From: Fragilaria crotonensis
Lineage: Eukaryota; Bacillariophyta; Fragilariophyceae; Fragilariales; Fragilariaceae
Direction: 5' to 3'
DNA length: 64,000 bases
Assembly (NCBI GenBank): GCA_022925895.1
Contig: JAKSYS010000053.1
Span: forward strand, 62,001-126,000
The position numbers and the translations under genes are program-made. This document shows, piece by piece, positions 1 through 10,321 of this stretch (positions are counted from its first letter, which is position 1; the number at the start of each line of letters is the position of its first letter). The notes beneath the pieces are model-generated. The model searched no databases. It worked only from the letters and a program-made list of their open reading frames with translations, and was not told where the DNA came from.

Positions 1-402
1 AGTTCTACTACTAGTGCAGTACAAAAAACAATATCTTGTACTGTTCAGTGTTCAGGATTTGTACAGTACTTGTACGTCGTACAAGTACCCTACCAGGTAC
101 GACGTATACGTCGCGACGATGGCACACTGACCAACTACACGGTATCTTCGGAACTCAGATGTTGGAGTACCAGGTACCAAACTTTGGAGCTGGTCGAAGG
201 GTTGGTTCCTCATTGGACTAATGAACGAAACACTCGAGGAGTGCTACCAAACACTGATAAAGTTCCATATCTGAAGGACTACGCTCAACCTTGATGACAA
301 TCAGTATAGCCAGAATGAAAGGCTCATAGAGGAATCCCTTCAAGTCGGCGTAGATCTGAGTTATAAAAAAATTGGTGCAATTGTCATGCGTGATGCCTTA
401 TG
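1..402. other. Left-edge non-coding stretch
   Basis: No convincing gene. The first 130 bases are rich in GTAC-containing words (AGTACT, TGTACA, GGTAC), a texture shared by most intergenic parts of this window. The rest may hold the 3' untranslated region of the minus-strand TRAPPC2 gene, whose stop codon lies at 403-405. Confidence 0.5.
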
Positions 403-1007
403 CTAATTCAGATATCTTCGTGCCACCGCGCGAACTCGTGTGTCAAATGATTTTGAAACAATGGGAGTGTCGTAGCGATAAAACGGGTTCATGGCCAGCT
501 GAAAAGAAGGAGAAAGATTGAATTGCGAAATTAGCACATTGGAATAAGTGTCACAACGACCGACATGTACGGTAGATATTTCATAGACTGACCTTCACAT
601 AAAGCTCATAAACTTCGTTGAAGAAATTCCTGATGGTGTCTTCTGACTTGCCTCCGTGCAGTAACATGAATTTGATATGCCCGGCAGTCAAAAAGGTGGA
701 CACTTGCTGTTGGTTCACCTGTCAAATCGAATAGCACACATGAGTTCTGAAGAATCCAGCCTTTTTGATTCCAAACGACTTCACACAATTTTCATCGCAC
801 CTTATCGACCACTTTCAAGTACATGGCGTTGGTCGTCCAGGCAGCCTTTTCCACCAAATCCAATGAGGAATGCAGAACAAAGTAATTTTGGCGCGTTACA
901 GAATCGGACGATCCCGCCGTTCCCGTTTTGTGAAACTCGGCTTCGTAGAGAGGTTCATTCTTGCCAACAATGACAAAGAGCAACAGTTGTGTATTTGAAG
1001 ACGCCAT
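403..1007 (-). CDS. TRAPPC2: TRAPP complex subunit 2 (sedlin), three exons
   Basis: Small longin-fold subunit of the TRAPP tethering complex, which activates Rab GTPases (Ypt1/Rab1) on ER-Golgi membranes. Exons on the minus strand are 801-1007, 593-718 and 403-498, giving 142 residues; no single reading frame covers it. Both introns (719-800 and 499-592) are GT-AG and in phase 0, and the second has a strong pyrimidine tract before CAG. Sedlin hallmarks run in order: [15 protein letters not shown], then HSSLDLVE and [12 protein letters not shown], then [15 protein letters not shown] and [12 protein letters not shown], then MNPFY and a basic C-terminal helix. Length matches the family (about 140). 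The start ATG at 1005-1007 precedes MASSNTQ. The gene is divergent from the TenA-like gene. The call is firm because all three exons match in order and in frame. Confidence 0.93.
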
Positions 1008-1400
1008 GGTGACTGCACAGCAAAGGCTTCCTTGTCGAGATTGATACCTGCGTTTGTTGTGTCGGTTCCGATGGCGATGTACTGGAGCGCACAAGTACTA
1101 CGTACCAGATGTAACGTAGTACTGCAATACAGTTGGAAGGTTGCAGATGGAATTCAAGTCACGCATCGACATTTGTGTGCAACTATTCTGATTCCACATT
1201 CCCTTCCCCAATTCTTGTGAACAGTAAGTAGACTACTTCAACTGCACACAGTAGGCTGTACGCCAATCTCGATATGTTGGTTGACATATGGGATATGGGC
1301 ATATGTGGAATCATGAAGAAAATCTTTATCGACATACTCATTTCGTCAACAAACACAAGTTCTTCACACAATCTTGACAAGTACTGTAGACGCCGACAAG
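1008..1400. promoter_or_regulatory. Divergent intergenic region, TRAPPC2 / TenA-like gene
   Basis: A stretch of 393 bases separates the two divergent start codons, so it should contain both promoters. It includes GTAC-rich words near 1095-1125 and repeated CATATG-like words near 1283-1303. No specific regulatory motif can be assigned. Confidence 0.4.
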
Positions 1401-2105
1401 ATGACGTCCACATCAGGTCTGCAAATCATTGCACGGCTTCGACAGGAAGACTTCAATCGCGAAACGGAAGCCAGGTTGGAGTCACACCCCTTTGTCTTGG
1501 CGGCCGAGGCGGGGACATTGACCATGACCCAACGACGAGCCTTTTGTTACGAACAGTATGCCATCCAACGATCCGACGCGATATCGTTTGCCTCATTGGC
1601 AGGTCATGCTCATGGAATATTTCGACCAAAATCACTAAGTCACGCAACTGTACCATCAGGTGATGACAAGGATCTGTTTCAGTTCTTGTTGGGTGGAGAA
1701 GTGTATGCATCAGCGTTGTTGCTCGAACATGCATCCTCGTTGGGCATTCACGATGAATCAAGTCTTGCCAAGTACCGTTGCTCAAGCTTGGCGCAAGGAT
1801 ATCCCTCCTATTGGGCTCGTTTGGCATTGGATGGAAATCGTGCAGCCGGTGCTGCTGCGTGTGCTGTGAACTTTCCGGCATGGGGCCGAATGTGCCAACG
1901 ATTGTTGGACGCTGCCAGTTCGTCGGAAGGAATGGCCTTTATACAATTCTTTGCAACACCAATTGCAAATCTCGATGAAATGGCAGCAGCGGTGATTGAT
2001 AATGCCGAGGATGAATTGAATTACGAAGAGCTTGCTCAGCACGTCAGACTCTTGCAAGAGTATGAAGTGCATTTTTGGGATGCTGTGTTTGCTGCGACTG
2101 ACTAG
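1401..2105 (+). CDS. TenA/heme-oxygenase-fold protein
   Basis: Predicted 234-residue all-helical protein of the TENA/THI-4 group. Family members include thiaminase II/aminopyrimidine hydrolase (thiamin salvage) and related heme-oxygenase-fold enzymes. Supporting segments are an N-terminal ESHPFVLAAEAGTLT helix, AFCYEQYAIQ, and the C-terminal part with YPSYWARLALDG, NFPAWGRMCQRLL and FIQFFATPI, which matches the position of the typical helix carrying aromatic and acidic residues. The ATG at 1401 (MTSTSGLQII) is the first in frame. No targeting peptide is evident, so a cytosolic location is inferred. I cannot tell thiamin salvage from another TenA-like reaction because the catalytic Cys of bacterial TenA is not obvious. 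The gene appears intronless. Confidence 0.75.
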   Translation: MTSTSGLQIIARLRQEDFNRETEARLESHPFVLAAEAGTLTMTQRRAFCYEQYAIQRSDAISFASLAGHAHGIFRPKSLSHATVPSGDDKDLFQFLLGGEVYASALLLEHASSLGIHDESSLAKYRCSSLAQGYPSYWARLALDGNRAAGAAACAVNFPAWGRMCQRLLDAASSSEGMAFIQFFATPIANLDEMAAAVIDNAEDELNYEELAQHVRLLQEYEVHFWDAVFAATD

Positions 2106-2344
2106 TAAATGGGTTCATGAGCACATGACACTATACCACGTTGGTACCTTTTATGGCGTGCCATGTCATATTCACGACGATACTCTAAGAACTCGTTGTC
2201 AGAAAGGCATTTGGAGCAACAAAACAACACATTACTACGATCCGATACACCACACACACAAAAAGGGATTCGTCGTGAAATGAGAAACATTGGAGTACTA
2301 GATAGTACGGAGTATTTCTCAATGCATTCTGCTCGATCGATATG

Positions 2345-3605
2345 TCAACCGTGTGGAACATTTCGATTGACTCGAAGAACAACATCATCTTGATCAAAAT
2401 CTTTGAACTTTCGTTTCAGATTTCGACTCAGCTCTTCCACCACCTTTTCCTTGGATACCAGTTCCTTCCAGCGCTCGGCCAAACTCTGCGAGAGTCGTCC
2501 TGGAAATTCTTTTTCAGCTTCTTTCCAATCGACAGTACCGGTGAGTCGCTTCAGTTTCGCATCTTCTTCTGGGGTATACTGTTTGCCCACTTCGTAGCTG
2601 GGGTCCAATGTTCGACTCCATTTGTCATGAACCGATCGACTGCTGCGATTAGGAAAATGGGACTATAGGTACGACAAGAAAAACATGTGTATAAGCTTCT
2701 GTAGTTTGTCGCATCGCAGGTCACATCATGATCGAATTCCGTACCGTAACAGAGACCATGGGATTGGGTGCATCCCGATAGACTTTCATCAGCAGACATA
2801 ACCTTCGTTCGTCCTCGTCGGACCACTTGTCATTCACATAAACTGGATTGATTAGAGATGTCATGGTTCGTTGAAGGATCGTCTTGGGACGCTTCTGCAG
2901 CACATCAGAGAGGTGTGACGCGAAATGTTGTGACAGAACTTGCTGAGGGCCACTTGCGGCGACAGTCTTGAATAGGACCTCGTCTTGCTCTAGAGTCCAT
3001 GGTACCTTGTCCCTATTGGAAGCAGTATGGAAAGCCTGCAATGCTTGCCACTTGGTCCGTTGGGGTAGTGTCAATTCTTCGCCATTGTGAAACTTTCTAA
3101 GCAACGTGAGTAATTCTTGCTTGGTGAAGGGGGCGCGATTTGGCTGGTACTTAACCTCACACTCTTCCGCGCTGCGTTGCGATTTCATTGTTTCGTTGAG
3201 CATGTCAGCAACTTGTTGAAAGTCTATGGAAAAGGCTGTACTTCCTTCGCGTTTCGGCAGCATGGCTTTGACAATATCATGAAGGCACAAAACCTCTCTC
3301 TTACTCCATACAGGTGATCGATGGGCGGCAAACATTTCAATCTCAAGTTTCGATCGCAGGATTGAATCTTCATTCGGGAGTGGAACACACCCTGCTTGAT
3401 CGACAAAGAAGCGTCTGCTCCACGGTCGATCGCAAGCGTCTGACTGCCCGTCGATCATGCACGTCAACGGCACACGAAGGGAAGCGGCTTGTCGTCGATT
3501 CTCGATCTTTCGTGCGGCGATCACCTCGATTTCTTTCCTAACGGCACTTTGTGCATCGTGGTTTGCATTGATTGCATCTTGCAACGACTCAAGAGTCCTT
3601 TCCAT
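2345..3605 (-). CDS. Multi-repeat Myb/SANT protein, SNAPC4-like
   Basis: Two exons on the minus strand, 2745-3605 and 2345-2662, separated by an 82-bp GT-AG intron (2663-2744) in phase 0, encode 392 residues. The protein begins with a coiled helix (MERTLESLQDAINAN) followed by several Myb-like modules. Their tryptophan/acidic starts are visible as PVWSKREVLCLHDIV, APFTKQELLTLL, VPWTLEQDEVLFKTV, DKWSDEDERRLCLLM and KQYTPEEDAKLKRL. The intron lies inside the fourth module and splicing restores FPNRSSRSVHDKWSRTL, a typical third Myb helix. This layout resembles SNAPC4/SNAP190, the DNA-binding subunit of the snRNA-activating complex; other multi-Myb factors are possible. The start is the first in-frame ATG. 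Nuclear location is inferred. Confidence 0.72.
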
Positions 3606-4084
3606 CCTATTATCATTGTTGCTTGACCTCCTTTCTTTGGACTCTGGATTGCACAGCAACTCACAGTTGTGTCCAGTGTAATCGGTGCAGGGTATGTGAA
3701 GTGTGCACTACAAGTACTGGATACCTTGTACAGTACCGTGCATCCGAGTATCCCAGACACCCAGACAGTCGAGCCCTACTGTAAACTATTTTGACAATGG
3801 ACACTCCCTGTAGCACTACCTCGTACCAGTAGAAGTACCTATCAGCATCTCCGACCAGACAGGTTGACACCACGACGCGGACGATGTTCATGATTAACCA
3901 TGATTCATCATGTTATATACCAATAAACCTGAGATGAGCTCATGAGAACACAGCATTCCAAAAACCGTGCGCTTCATCGATCTGCGTGAAAAGGAACAAT
4001 ATCTACTAGTTTTGGGATTTGGACATAAATGTTCGTGGTTGGACCAACATAACAGCCGAACAATCGTTCAATTCCTAGCACCAA
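3606..4084. other. Intergenic stretch without a gene
   Basis: No supported gene in 479 bases between two minus-strand genes. It should contain the promoter of the SNAPC4-like gene (near 3606-3800) and the 3' end of the TTL-like gene. The part around 3710-3790 is GTAC-rich. Confidence 0.4.
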
Positions 4085-5551
4085 CTATTCCTTCTTTGTA
4101 GCAAGCTCGCATCCTTTTTTATCCTTTGATCGGACGTAACCTTCATACTCAAACATCCATTTGTCATTGTACACACATTCTAGTGCGCCGATGTTCTTTA
4201 TGCTGTCGCAATCAGTGGGTAGGCCACGCTCCTGTCTCTCCCAGATCTCTTCGGCCACATTAATCATACTAGAAAACATAGAATTGTGCATTTCGACACG
4301 GAATTGATGGTCCTCGTCGAGTCCACATCCGTGCTGTGGCTCAATGAAGAATACATCAAGGTCCCAATCAATGATGAAATCAGCACCGTAAAACCCAAAG
4401 CCGTTTTCGGCGGAGATTAGGTCAGCGTTGAATGTTGCTTCTTTGAATGCAGCTGCCATCTCAGCGAGGACATGCTTGACTTGATTCTTCACGTGGAGAA
4501 GCGGATCCTTGATGAGCTTCAAGTTTTCGTTGCTCTTGACAGCATCGACAAGATAATCACCAAATTGGTCCCAGGTAGCCTTGCCCTCTGTTGCCAAGTA
4601 GGTGTGAGTTGTCAAATGCGCTCTGGTGTTACTGAAATCTTGCTCATTGTACTCGGAATTGCCGACACGCACATAGCCATCATGATACATCACAATGAGA
4701 GGATCTAGCGACACAACAAACCAAAAAACTCGAAAGTCGAACTTCCTGTTCTGGATGGTCATTTCATTGCAGACATAGCGTTGGATGATGTAATTTTGTT
4801 CATCTTTCTCAGCCTCGACTGTCTTGAGGACAGTTTTAAGCTCCTGTGTGTTTGGTCCCAACATGGTGATTCCTTTCCCTTGGTTGACTCTCGGTTTCTT
4901 GAGCACCCACGGAATGTTCAGACCCCCATCTTTAAAAAGCCGGTGTGTGAATTTTTCCAGGTCCGAAGGAACATCGAGTCGATAAGTTTCTGGAATCGCA
5001 GGGAGGGCTCGTCCTATCTTATCAGCGTATGCCATCATGTAGGTAACAAAGGTGTCTTTGTTGTTAAAAAGCTTGTACTTTGGAAGGTGGTTGTAGCGTT
5101 GCCAAGGTTCGAGTTTATCGTACCATTTAGTCGTTGACGTATACGTCCAGATAACTTGGGCATGTTGGTGGTCATCGCTCTTCTCCCATCCTTGCAAGCG
5201 AAGAGCACGTGCTACTGGTTGGTTGATTTTGTCGTGTTCCATCCAAAACCTCTTTTTATACTCCTCAGGACATGGGGTTTTCTTTTTACCATTACCTATG
5301 CCTGTAACGGGTTGCAATAATGTCTTCTTCTTATTGTTCCAGTGAGGGCGCAACGCAGCACTTTCTAGATTGTCTGGCGAGTCATTGCCCGAAAAGACTG
5401 TAACCAGAAGGAGGAAGGCCACTGCCACTGCAGCCCAGAGTGCAAGTGTCGGGTAAGATATCCTCGTTCCTCCGTTCTTGCCAATATCCACGTTGAACGA
5501 CTTGGAGTTTGTCTTGGCTTTTGAAGCACTGCGATGTCGGATGGTCGCCAT
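4085..5551 (-). CDS. Membrane-anchored tubulin-tyrosine-ligase-like (TTL) protein
   Basis: Predicted 488-residue type II membrane protein: a basic cytosolic N-terminus, one hydrophobic helix at about residues 34-54 (LALWAAVAVAFLLLV), then a TTL domain of the ATP-grasp superfamily. TTL/TTLL enzymes ligate amino acids to protein carboxylates using ATP. Visible landmarks are PWVLKKPRVNQGKGITML (nucleotide-binding Lys/Gly loop), NYIIQRYV, FDFRVFWFVV and FGFYGADFIIDWDLDVFFIEPQHGCG. The last motif keeps an acidic D..IE pattern but has IEPQHGCG where canonical TTLLs have a version of EVNxxP. A lumenal TTL domain cannot meet cytosolic tubulin, so the substrate may be a secretory protein; this is inference. 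ATG at 5549-5551, no intron seen. Confidence 0.85.
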   Translation of the reverse strand: MATIRHRSASKAKTNSKSFNVDIGKNGGTRISYPTLALWAAVAVAFLLLVTVFSGNDSPDNLESAALRPHWNNKKKTLLQPVTGIGNGKKKTPCPEEYKKRFWMEHDKINQPVARALRLQGWEKSDDHQHAQVIWTYTSTTKWYDKLEPWQRYNHLPKYKLFNNKDTFVTYMMAYADKIGRALPAIPETYRLDVPSDLEKFTHRLFKDGGLNIPWVLKKPRVNQGKGITMLGPNTQELKTVLKTVEAEKDEQNYIIQRYVCNEMTIQNRKFDFRVFWFVVSLDPLIVMYHDGYVRVGNSEYNEQDFSNTRAHLTTHTYLATEGKATWDQFGDYLVDAVKSNENLKLIKDPLLHVKNQVKHVLAEMAAAFKEATFNADLISAENGFGFYGADFIIDWDLDVFFIEPQHGCGLDEDHQFRVEMHNSMFSSMINVAEEIWERQERGLPTDCDSIKNIGALECVYNDKWMFEYEGYVRSKDKKGCELATKKE

Positions 5552-6332
5552 TGTTTGTGGATAATTGTTTTGGACAGTTTGGAATAAAAGCGGATGGGAT
5601 GGATCTCAGTGCCCAATGGCCGTCAGCAAACGATAAACGAGTCGTAAAAGTTGTGTGGCCCTGTCGTGAATCTTGACTGGTGTTCCGGTGTGCCTCCATG
5701 TAGAGCAGGAGAAAAAACATCCGTTGAGATGTTTTTTGCATTGGCGCGTCTCGAATCTCTTAGGAACCAGATTCGACATCCGTTATTTTCTCGTGCGAAG
5801 ATACTAATAGAAGCGTTAAAGATGCGCATGCACATGATCATTTAGAATTTGCCCTATATCATTCATGCATATGGGACGTATGCATACGATATAAAGTACA
5901 TGGACTGCAGTACGAGTAGTAAACGAAGATGAACATCAATTCATAAATTTATGGTATTCCATCACCATTGATATATTAATGCATGAATAAAGTGTTGGAT
6001 GGGTTGGTGTGTACGGTAATTATGTTCTTGGATTATGTGAGAAATGGTTTGAGAAATGGTTAGCTCGAGAGTGAGGAAAGCATTTGAACGCGGAAGCAAG
6101 CAGACGCCAATGCGACTATGAACTGGAATACTTCTCAACTGTCTACCTCGCAACATCAACAACGAAGTAAAGGAGAAGGGAATGCTCAAAGATGCTGAAG
6201 ATACATGATTAAGATGTTCGAAGTCGAGAAAAAATACCCACAATTATGTTAACTTAGCAATGGGATTAGCAACATTTCCACTCACTTTCCTCACGAGATC
6301 TGTTCCAAGAAGAATCCCGCTTCAGAAAACTA
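5552..6332. other. Intergenic stretch without a gene
   Basis: About 780 bases upstream of the TTL-like gene and downstream of the exostosin fragment. It is AT-richer around 5850-6050. I see no supported gene, RNA or repeat. Confidence 0.4.
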
Positions 6333-6836
6333 CTACCGGTACTCAGGAACAGCCGAGAACTCCATTGGCGGATCACTTGCATTTCTCTTCTCCCGAGCCA
6401 AAGCCGCATCGACAATCTCAAGGACAGCCCTCAGGCGACCGGCAGAGTCGGCCACGTAACGCTGGAAAAAGTCGAGACCCTTCTTCCGCATCTGACACCG
6501 AGTTTCGTTAGGAATAGCACGAATCACGTCGACCGTTTCGTTGACACGACTTTCCGGTAGCAGGACTGCCAATTCAGACGAATCCACCACATCCTTGTTG
6601 TATGGAAGAACCCAGCCGTCACCAAAGACCACCGGAATGGAGCCAGGCGACAGGATCTCGGAGAAGCGGACCGAGTACAGGCAGTCCCCTCTGGGGGCGG
6701 CAAAGAATTCAGAATCCATCAATAATTTGTAGAAGTCGTCTTTCGCCTGGTTTTCCGGAGCCACTTGAACAAACACGGCATTACCGGCAGCATTTCGAGG
6801 ATGATCTGTTTGACAATAATGATCGAAACCAAACAC
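6333..6836 (-). pseudogene. Exostosin (GT47) C-terminal fragment
   Basis: About 168 codons match the second half of an exostosin/GT47 glycosyltransferase domain: DSEFFAAPRGDCLYSVRFSE, then ILSPGSIPVVFGDGWVLPY, then DSSELAVLLPE and a helical C-terminus. The pattern fits the family (S.F...PRGD...S.R..E....G.IPV......LP). No ATG opens this frame and an in-frame stop lies just upstream of HAVFGFDHYC. The N-terminal half of a GT47 domain (about 150 residues) is not visible up to 7288 on this strand. Either an upstream exon is missed, with a possible acceptor at the CAAACAG before codons for HPRNAAG, or this is a 5'-truncated relic. Family members act in the Golgi on cell-surface glycans. Confidence 0.6.
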
Positions 6837-7288
6837 AGCGTGTTAAAAGGGAGGAGTGTTCGGAAAACCCTTTTTTTTCGAAAAAAAAACGAAGTCCAGT
6901 AGTAGTACTACAGTACTACAATGCATTTTTTGCAGCAGTTCCCATTTTCGACGTCACAACAGAAGAAGTCCGTACAGAAAAGAGTGGAGCTTCGAAGGAG
7001 TTACGTCATCGTGGCAAGCATATCGTCTGCATATATATGTACATATGTCATAGAAGTAGACACTGCACTATAGTAGTACCAGGTACAGGGATTCATACTT
7101 CATATGATACCGGTACTGTACACAGTCGGAGTACAACGTACCAAGTGTTGTACGTGAAACATTTCTCACAACTCGGCTCCTTGTTTACTTGTGCACACCA
7201 ACCCCGCTCACATCAGTGGCGAGTGGCGAGTGGCGATTCACAACTCAACATCCCACTTTGCACGTTCCTCAAATTCTGAATAGGCTGG
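6837..7288. other. Intergenic stretch upstream of SufS
   Basis: No gene supported in about 450 bases. It contains an A-rich/T-rich patch at 6868-6892, GTAC-rich words at 7070-7160, and a tandem GGCGAGT motif near 7217-7233, within 75 bases of the SufS start codon. It should include the SufS promoter. Confidence 0.4.
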
Positions 7289-8758
7289 ATGTTTGTACGA
7301 ATAGTAATTGTGTGGATATCTTCCTTGTGGGTTGCTGCAGCGTTTCAGGCTCATGTTTATCAATCGCATGGTTATCGTCCAGAAACGTCGATGAGATCAG
7401 CGTCCGTCGAGGAAACAACAGCAGCAACGATCCACAGCGAAGATCCCTGGTGGAAATCAGTCGAACTTCCTCATGCTTACATTGCCGAAAAGGTACGAAA
7501 GGATTTCACTATTCTCAACACCAAATTTAAAGACAAGCCTCTCGTGTATCTGGACTCGGCTGCCACATCGCAGAAACCACAGTATGTTCTAGACGCGCTT
7601 CAAAACTACTACGAAACGTCCAACTCCAATGTGCACCGCGGAGCACACAGACTTTCCCGAGATGCCACAGCTGCCTACGAGGAAGCTCGTGATGAAGTTG
7701 CAAACTTCATCCACGCCAAGTCGAGGAACGAATGTATCTTCACCAAGGGAGCTACCGAAGCGATTAATTTGGTGGCCATGACCTACGGTCGAGCCAACAT
7801 TGGTCCTGGCGATGAGATTGTGCTGACTGAACTGGAGCATCATTCCAACATTGTTCCATGGCAGATTTTAGCTTCGCAGACTGGCTGCACTTTAAAGTTT
7901 GCACCTGTTGACAAAAACACCGGACGTTTGAATGTGGAGGAGCTCAAATCTCTGCTTTCACCAAAGACCAAATTGGTCGCTTTTCAACACGTTTCCAACG
8001 TCATGGGCTGCATTAATCCAGTCGAAGAACTTGTGCAGGCAGTCCGCGAAAAGTCTCCTGACGCCAAAGTTTTACTGGATGCTTGCCAATCTGTCCCTCA
8101 TCAACGTGTTAGTGTCCAAGAATTGGGAGTCGATTTCTTGGCCTTTTCGGGACACAAAATGTGCGGCCCAACAGGGATTGGCGCATTATGGGGGCGCGAG
8201 GAGCTCTTGAATGCCATGCCGCCCTTCCTTGGTGGAGGAGAAATGATTGATCAAGTGACACTGGAGGGATCCACCTTTGCTCCTTCTCCTGGACGATTCG
8301 AGGCCGGTACACCTGCCATCGCCCAGGCAATTGGCCTAGGGGCAGCCATTCGGTACCTTAACAATGTTGGAATGGACAACATTGAGGCTTATGAACATGA
8401 GTTGGGTGAATATCTCTATAAACGCCTATCTGAGTGTGATGGAGTTACCTTGTTGGGTCCCAAGGATAATCGTGCGGCGCTCTGTGCGTTTCACTGCGAT
8501 GCCGTTCACCCAAGCGACCTTTCGACATTTCTGGATGTGGAAGGCGTGGCCATCCGCGCTGGGCATCACTGTTGCCAACCACTGCATCACGCATTGGGGT
8601 ACTCGCACACAGCGCGCGCTAGTTTGTACTTCTACAATACGAAAGAGGAGGTTGATAAGTTCATAGAGGTGCTTCAGGATTCCATTGCGTTCTTCAGTTC
8701 CATGGGAGGATCCAAGACGGATGACGCACAGCAAGACGACTTTGTACCATTTGTTTAG
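7289..8758 (+). CDS. SUFS: Plastid cysteine desulfurase SufS
   Basis: PLP enzyme that takes sulfur from cysteine for Fe-S cluster assembly by the plastid SUF system. The 489 residues start with a signal peptide (hydrophobic to about residue 18) ending AAA|F, the diatom plastid cleavage motif with Phe at +1; a transit peptide follows to about residue 50. The class V aminotransferase domain starts near VRKDFTIL and includes YLDSAATSQKP, the cofactor segment ELEHHSNIVPW, the Schiff-base lysine K290 in FSGHKMCGPTGIG, FEAGTP, and the persulfide cysteine C428 in RAGHHCCQPLH, the arrangement of group II (SufS-type) desulfurases. The C-terminus carries an acidic extension (DDAQQDDFVPFV). ATG at 7289; single exon. 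The family call is firm; the plastid location is inferred from the presequence. Confidence 0.95.
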   Translation: MFVRIVIVWISSLWVAAAFQAHVYQSHGYRPETSMRSASVEETTAATIHSEDPWWKSVELPHAYIAEKVRKDFTILNTKFKDKPLVYLDSAATSQKPQYVLDALQNYYETSNSNVHRGAHRLSRDATAAYEEARDEVANFIHAKSRNECIFTKGATEAINLVAMTYGRANIGPGDEIVLTELEHHSNIVPWQILASQTGCTLKFAPVDKNTGRLNVEELKSLLSPKTKLVAFQHVSNVMGCINPVEELVQAVREKSPDAKVLLDACQSVPHQRVSVQELGVDFLAFSGHKMCGPTGIGALWGREELLNAMPPFLGGGEMIDQVTLEGSTFAPSPGRFEAGTPAIAQAIGLGAAIRYLNNVGMDNIEAYEHELGEYLYKRLSECDGVTLLGPKDNRAALCAFHCDAVHPSDLSTFLDVEGVAIRAGHHCCQPLHHALGYSHTARASLYFYNTKEEVDKFIEVLQDSIAFFSSMGGSKTDDAQQDDFVPFV

Positions 8759-9572
8759 TTCTCCCTTTACATCTCGTCTCTTGACCTGTTCCTACATAAT
8801 CAGGAATGGTCGGATTGCTAACCTGTATTTGCCTTTAGATTCCAGTGAAGTCCTATTCTGTGTCCAATCGTTCCAGTGGGTGTTTATGACGTTGAATTAT
8901 GGGTATCATACGATATGAATTCCATTTCCTGTTGGCATCATACGATATGAATTCCATTTCCTGTTGGCATCATACGATATGAATTCCATTTCCTGTTGGC
9001 ATCATAAAGAAACGTCCATGCTAATGGTGTCCTGTCGACACGTGACCCTCGTTAATGTTCTGCAGGAGTAGGAGGGCGGGACTCATCGCCGCACTCGATT
9101 AGCGGACTGCAGTCGTTCACCTTTCTCTACAGCTACAACTGTACTTACAGTCGAGATAAGGTTGCGATGTCGGTCAGAAACAACTATACACTCCAAATTT
9201 TCATACACAGTTGGGTCATGTGCATACATCATACATATATATATATCATGCACGTCAGCCGTCATCCGCAGTATGCACTGTCTTCTGCGAATCCTATGGA
9301 TTCCCAGAAGTCGCCTCAGCTGTACTGCACCGTCGTACGATAGTAGAAGTGCTAGTGGAACCACATAGCAATCAACGTTATTGTCCTGTGTGTCACGGTA
9401 TAGGGTATACTACTAGAAGTACTAGAAGTATATACTGTGGCAAGTTGGGCAAAAAACGTAGTGACTATGACGATTTAGAGTATCCGAGGAGTCCAACGGA
9501 GTCCCGGATGGTTCACTAAAGCACTGGCCTGCCCATATCGTCTGCTGACGCTGCTACGCGTGATGTAGCAGG
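8759..9572. other. Intergenic stretch with a minisatellite
   Basis: No gene supported. It contains the three-copy 32-bp repeat at 8905-9000 and GTAC-rich sequence with a short AT-dinucleotide run at about 9232-9248. Confidence 0.4.
8905..9000. repeat. 32-bp tandem repeat, three perfect copies
   Basis: The unit begins ATCATACGATATGAATTCC and ends CCTGTTGGC. Copies lie at 8905-8936, 8937-8968 and 8969-9000, followed by a six-base partial copy. The copies look identical, so the array is recent or kept uniform. It lies 150 bases after the SufS stop codon, probably in or just past the 3' untranslated region. Confidence 0.95.
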
Positions 9573-9580
9573 GTTGAGGG

Positions 9581-10321
9581 CAGGGTTGGGAAAAACCACT
9601 ACTCGTTATTTTGCCGAAAGTGGTTTTTGCAAAAACCATCCAAAAACCACCGAAAAACCACCCAAAAACCACTAAAACCACTTGAAAAACCACTTTGCGT
9701 GTTAAAATCACGTAGTAAAGTCTTGCCACGTAGAAAAAGTACCGTCATTGTCGTAGCAGTGACATCAACAATCACCTGCAAACTAGTTGATGACTTGCAT
9801 TCAGCAACACAACCACTATAACTCCATACATCATGCTGCGAATCATAAGATTGGCAATCACTGTCAATTTCATCAATATCAATGGGTTGGGCAAGGTTCC
9901 TCCTTATCAAATCATGCAATAATTCGCAACTAAATACTGCGATCATGACAGATCATCATTTCCAGGCTCCATCTTCACTCCATTGGCAGCATTTGAATGG
10001 ACAAGTGCTGGAGGTTGTGTGCAAACACCTGAACACAGCAATACAAGAAATGTGATCAGTTACACTCTCAGTGGCGCGTGGTCATTGAACAGGTGAGTTA
10101 CGATGCCTACGTACAATTACTATGCAAGCGTAGTTAGACTACTGGTACTGTGTGTCAGTATGACGGTGTGGGCCTCACTTTACGTACGAGGTCTGCTATT
10201 TAATTAGCAAAAACCACTTTTTAGCTCGAACTAGAAAAACCACTTAAATTTTGGGAAAGTTGTTTTTGGGGGTTTAAACCCAAAAACCACTTCGAGCAAA
10301 AACCACACCTTGCCAACCCTG
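9581..10321. mobile_element. Non-autonomous hAT-like DNA transposon
   Basis: A 741-bp element with inverted ends CAGGGTTGG...CCAACCCTG and a perfect 8-bp target duplication GTTGAGGG on both sides (9573-9580 and 10322-10329). The 8-bp duplication and CAGGG-type ends fit the hAT superfamily. Both ends are packed with a subterminal word AAAAACCAC (about seven copies on the left, four on the right), likely transposase-binding sites. Unusually, the copies run in the same orientation at both ends. No transposase is recognisable. A weak minus-strand open frame at 9599-9946 (contains NLAQPIDIDEIDSD) is not assignable. It must be mobilised by a transposase encoded elsewhere. The perfect target duplication suggests a fairly recent insertion. 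Confidence 0.88.

Noticed and set aside
403-498. A possible frame break in the last TRAPPC2 exon
   Set aside because: On recount the T run in CCGTTTTATCGC is in frame, and the exon reads through MNPFY to the stop without a slip.
792-1094. The longer 100-codon frame around TRAPPC2 exon 1
   Set aside because: The N-terminal extension before MASSNTQ lacks an ATG of its own in good context and does not match sedlin, which starts near the hydrophobic FVIVGKN strand.
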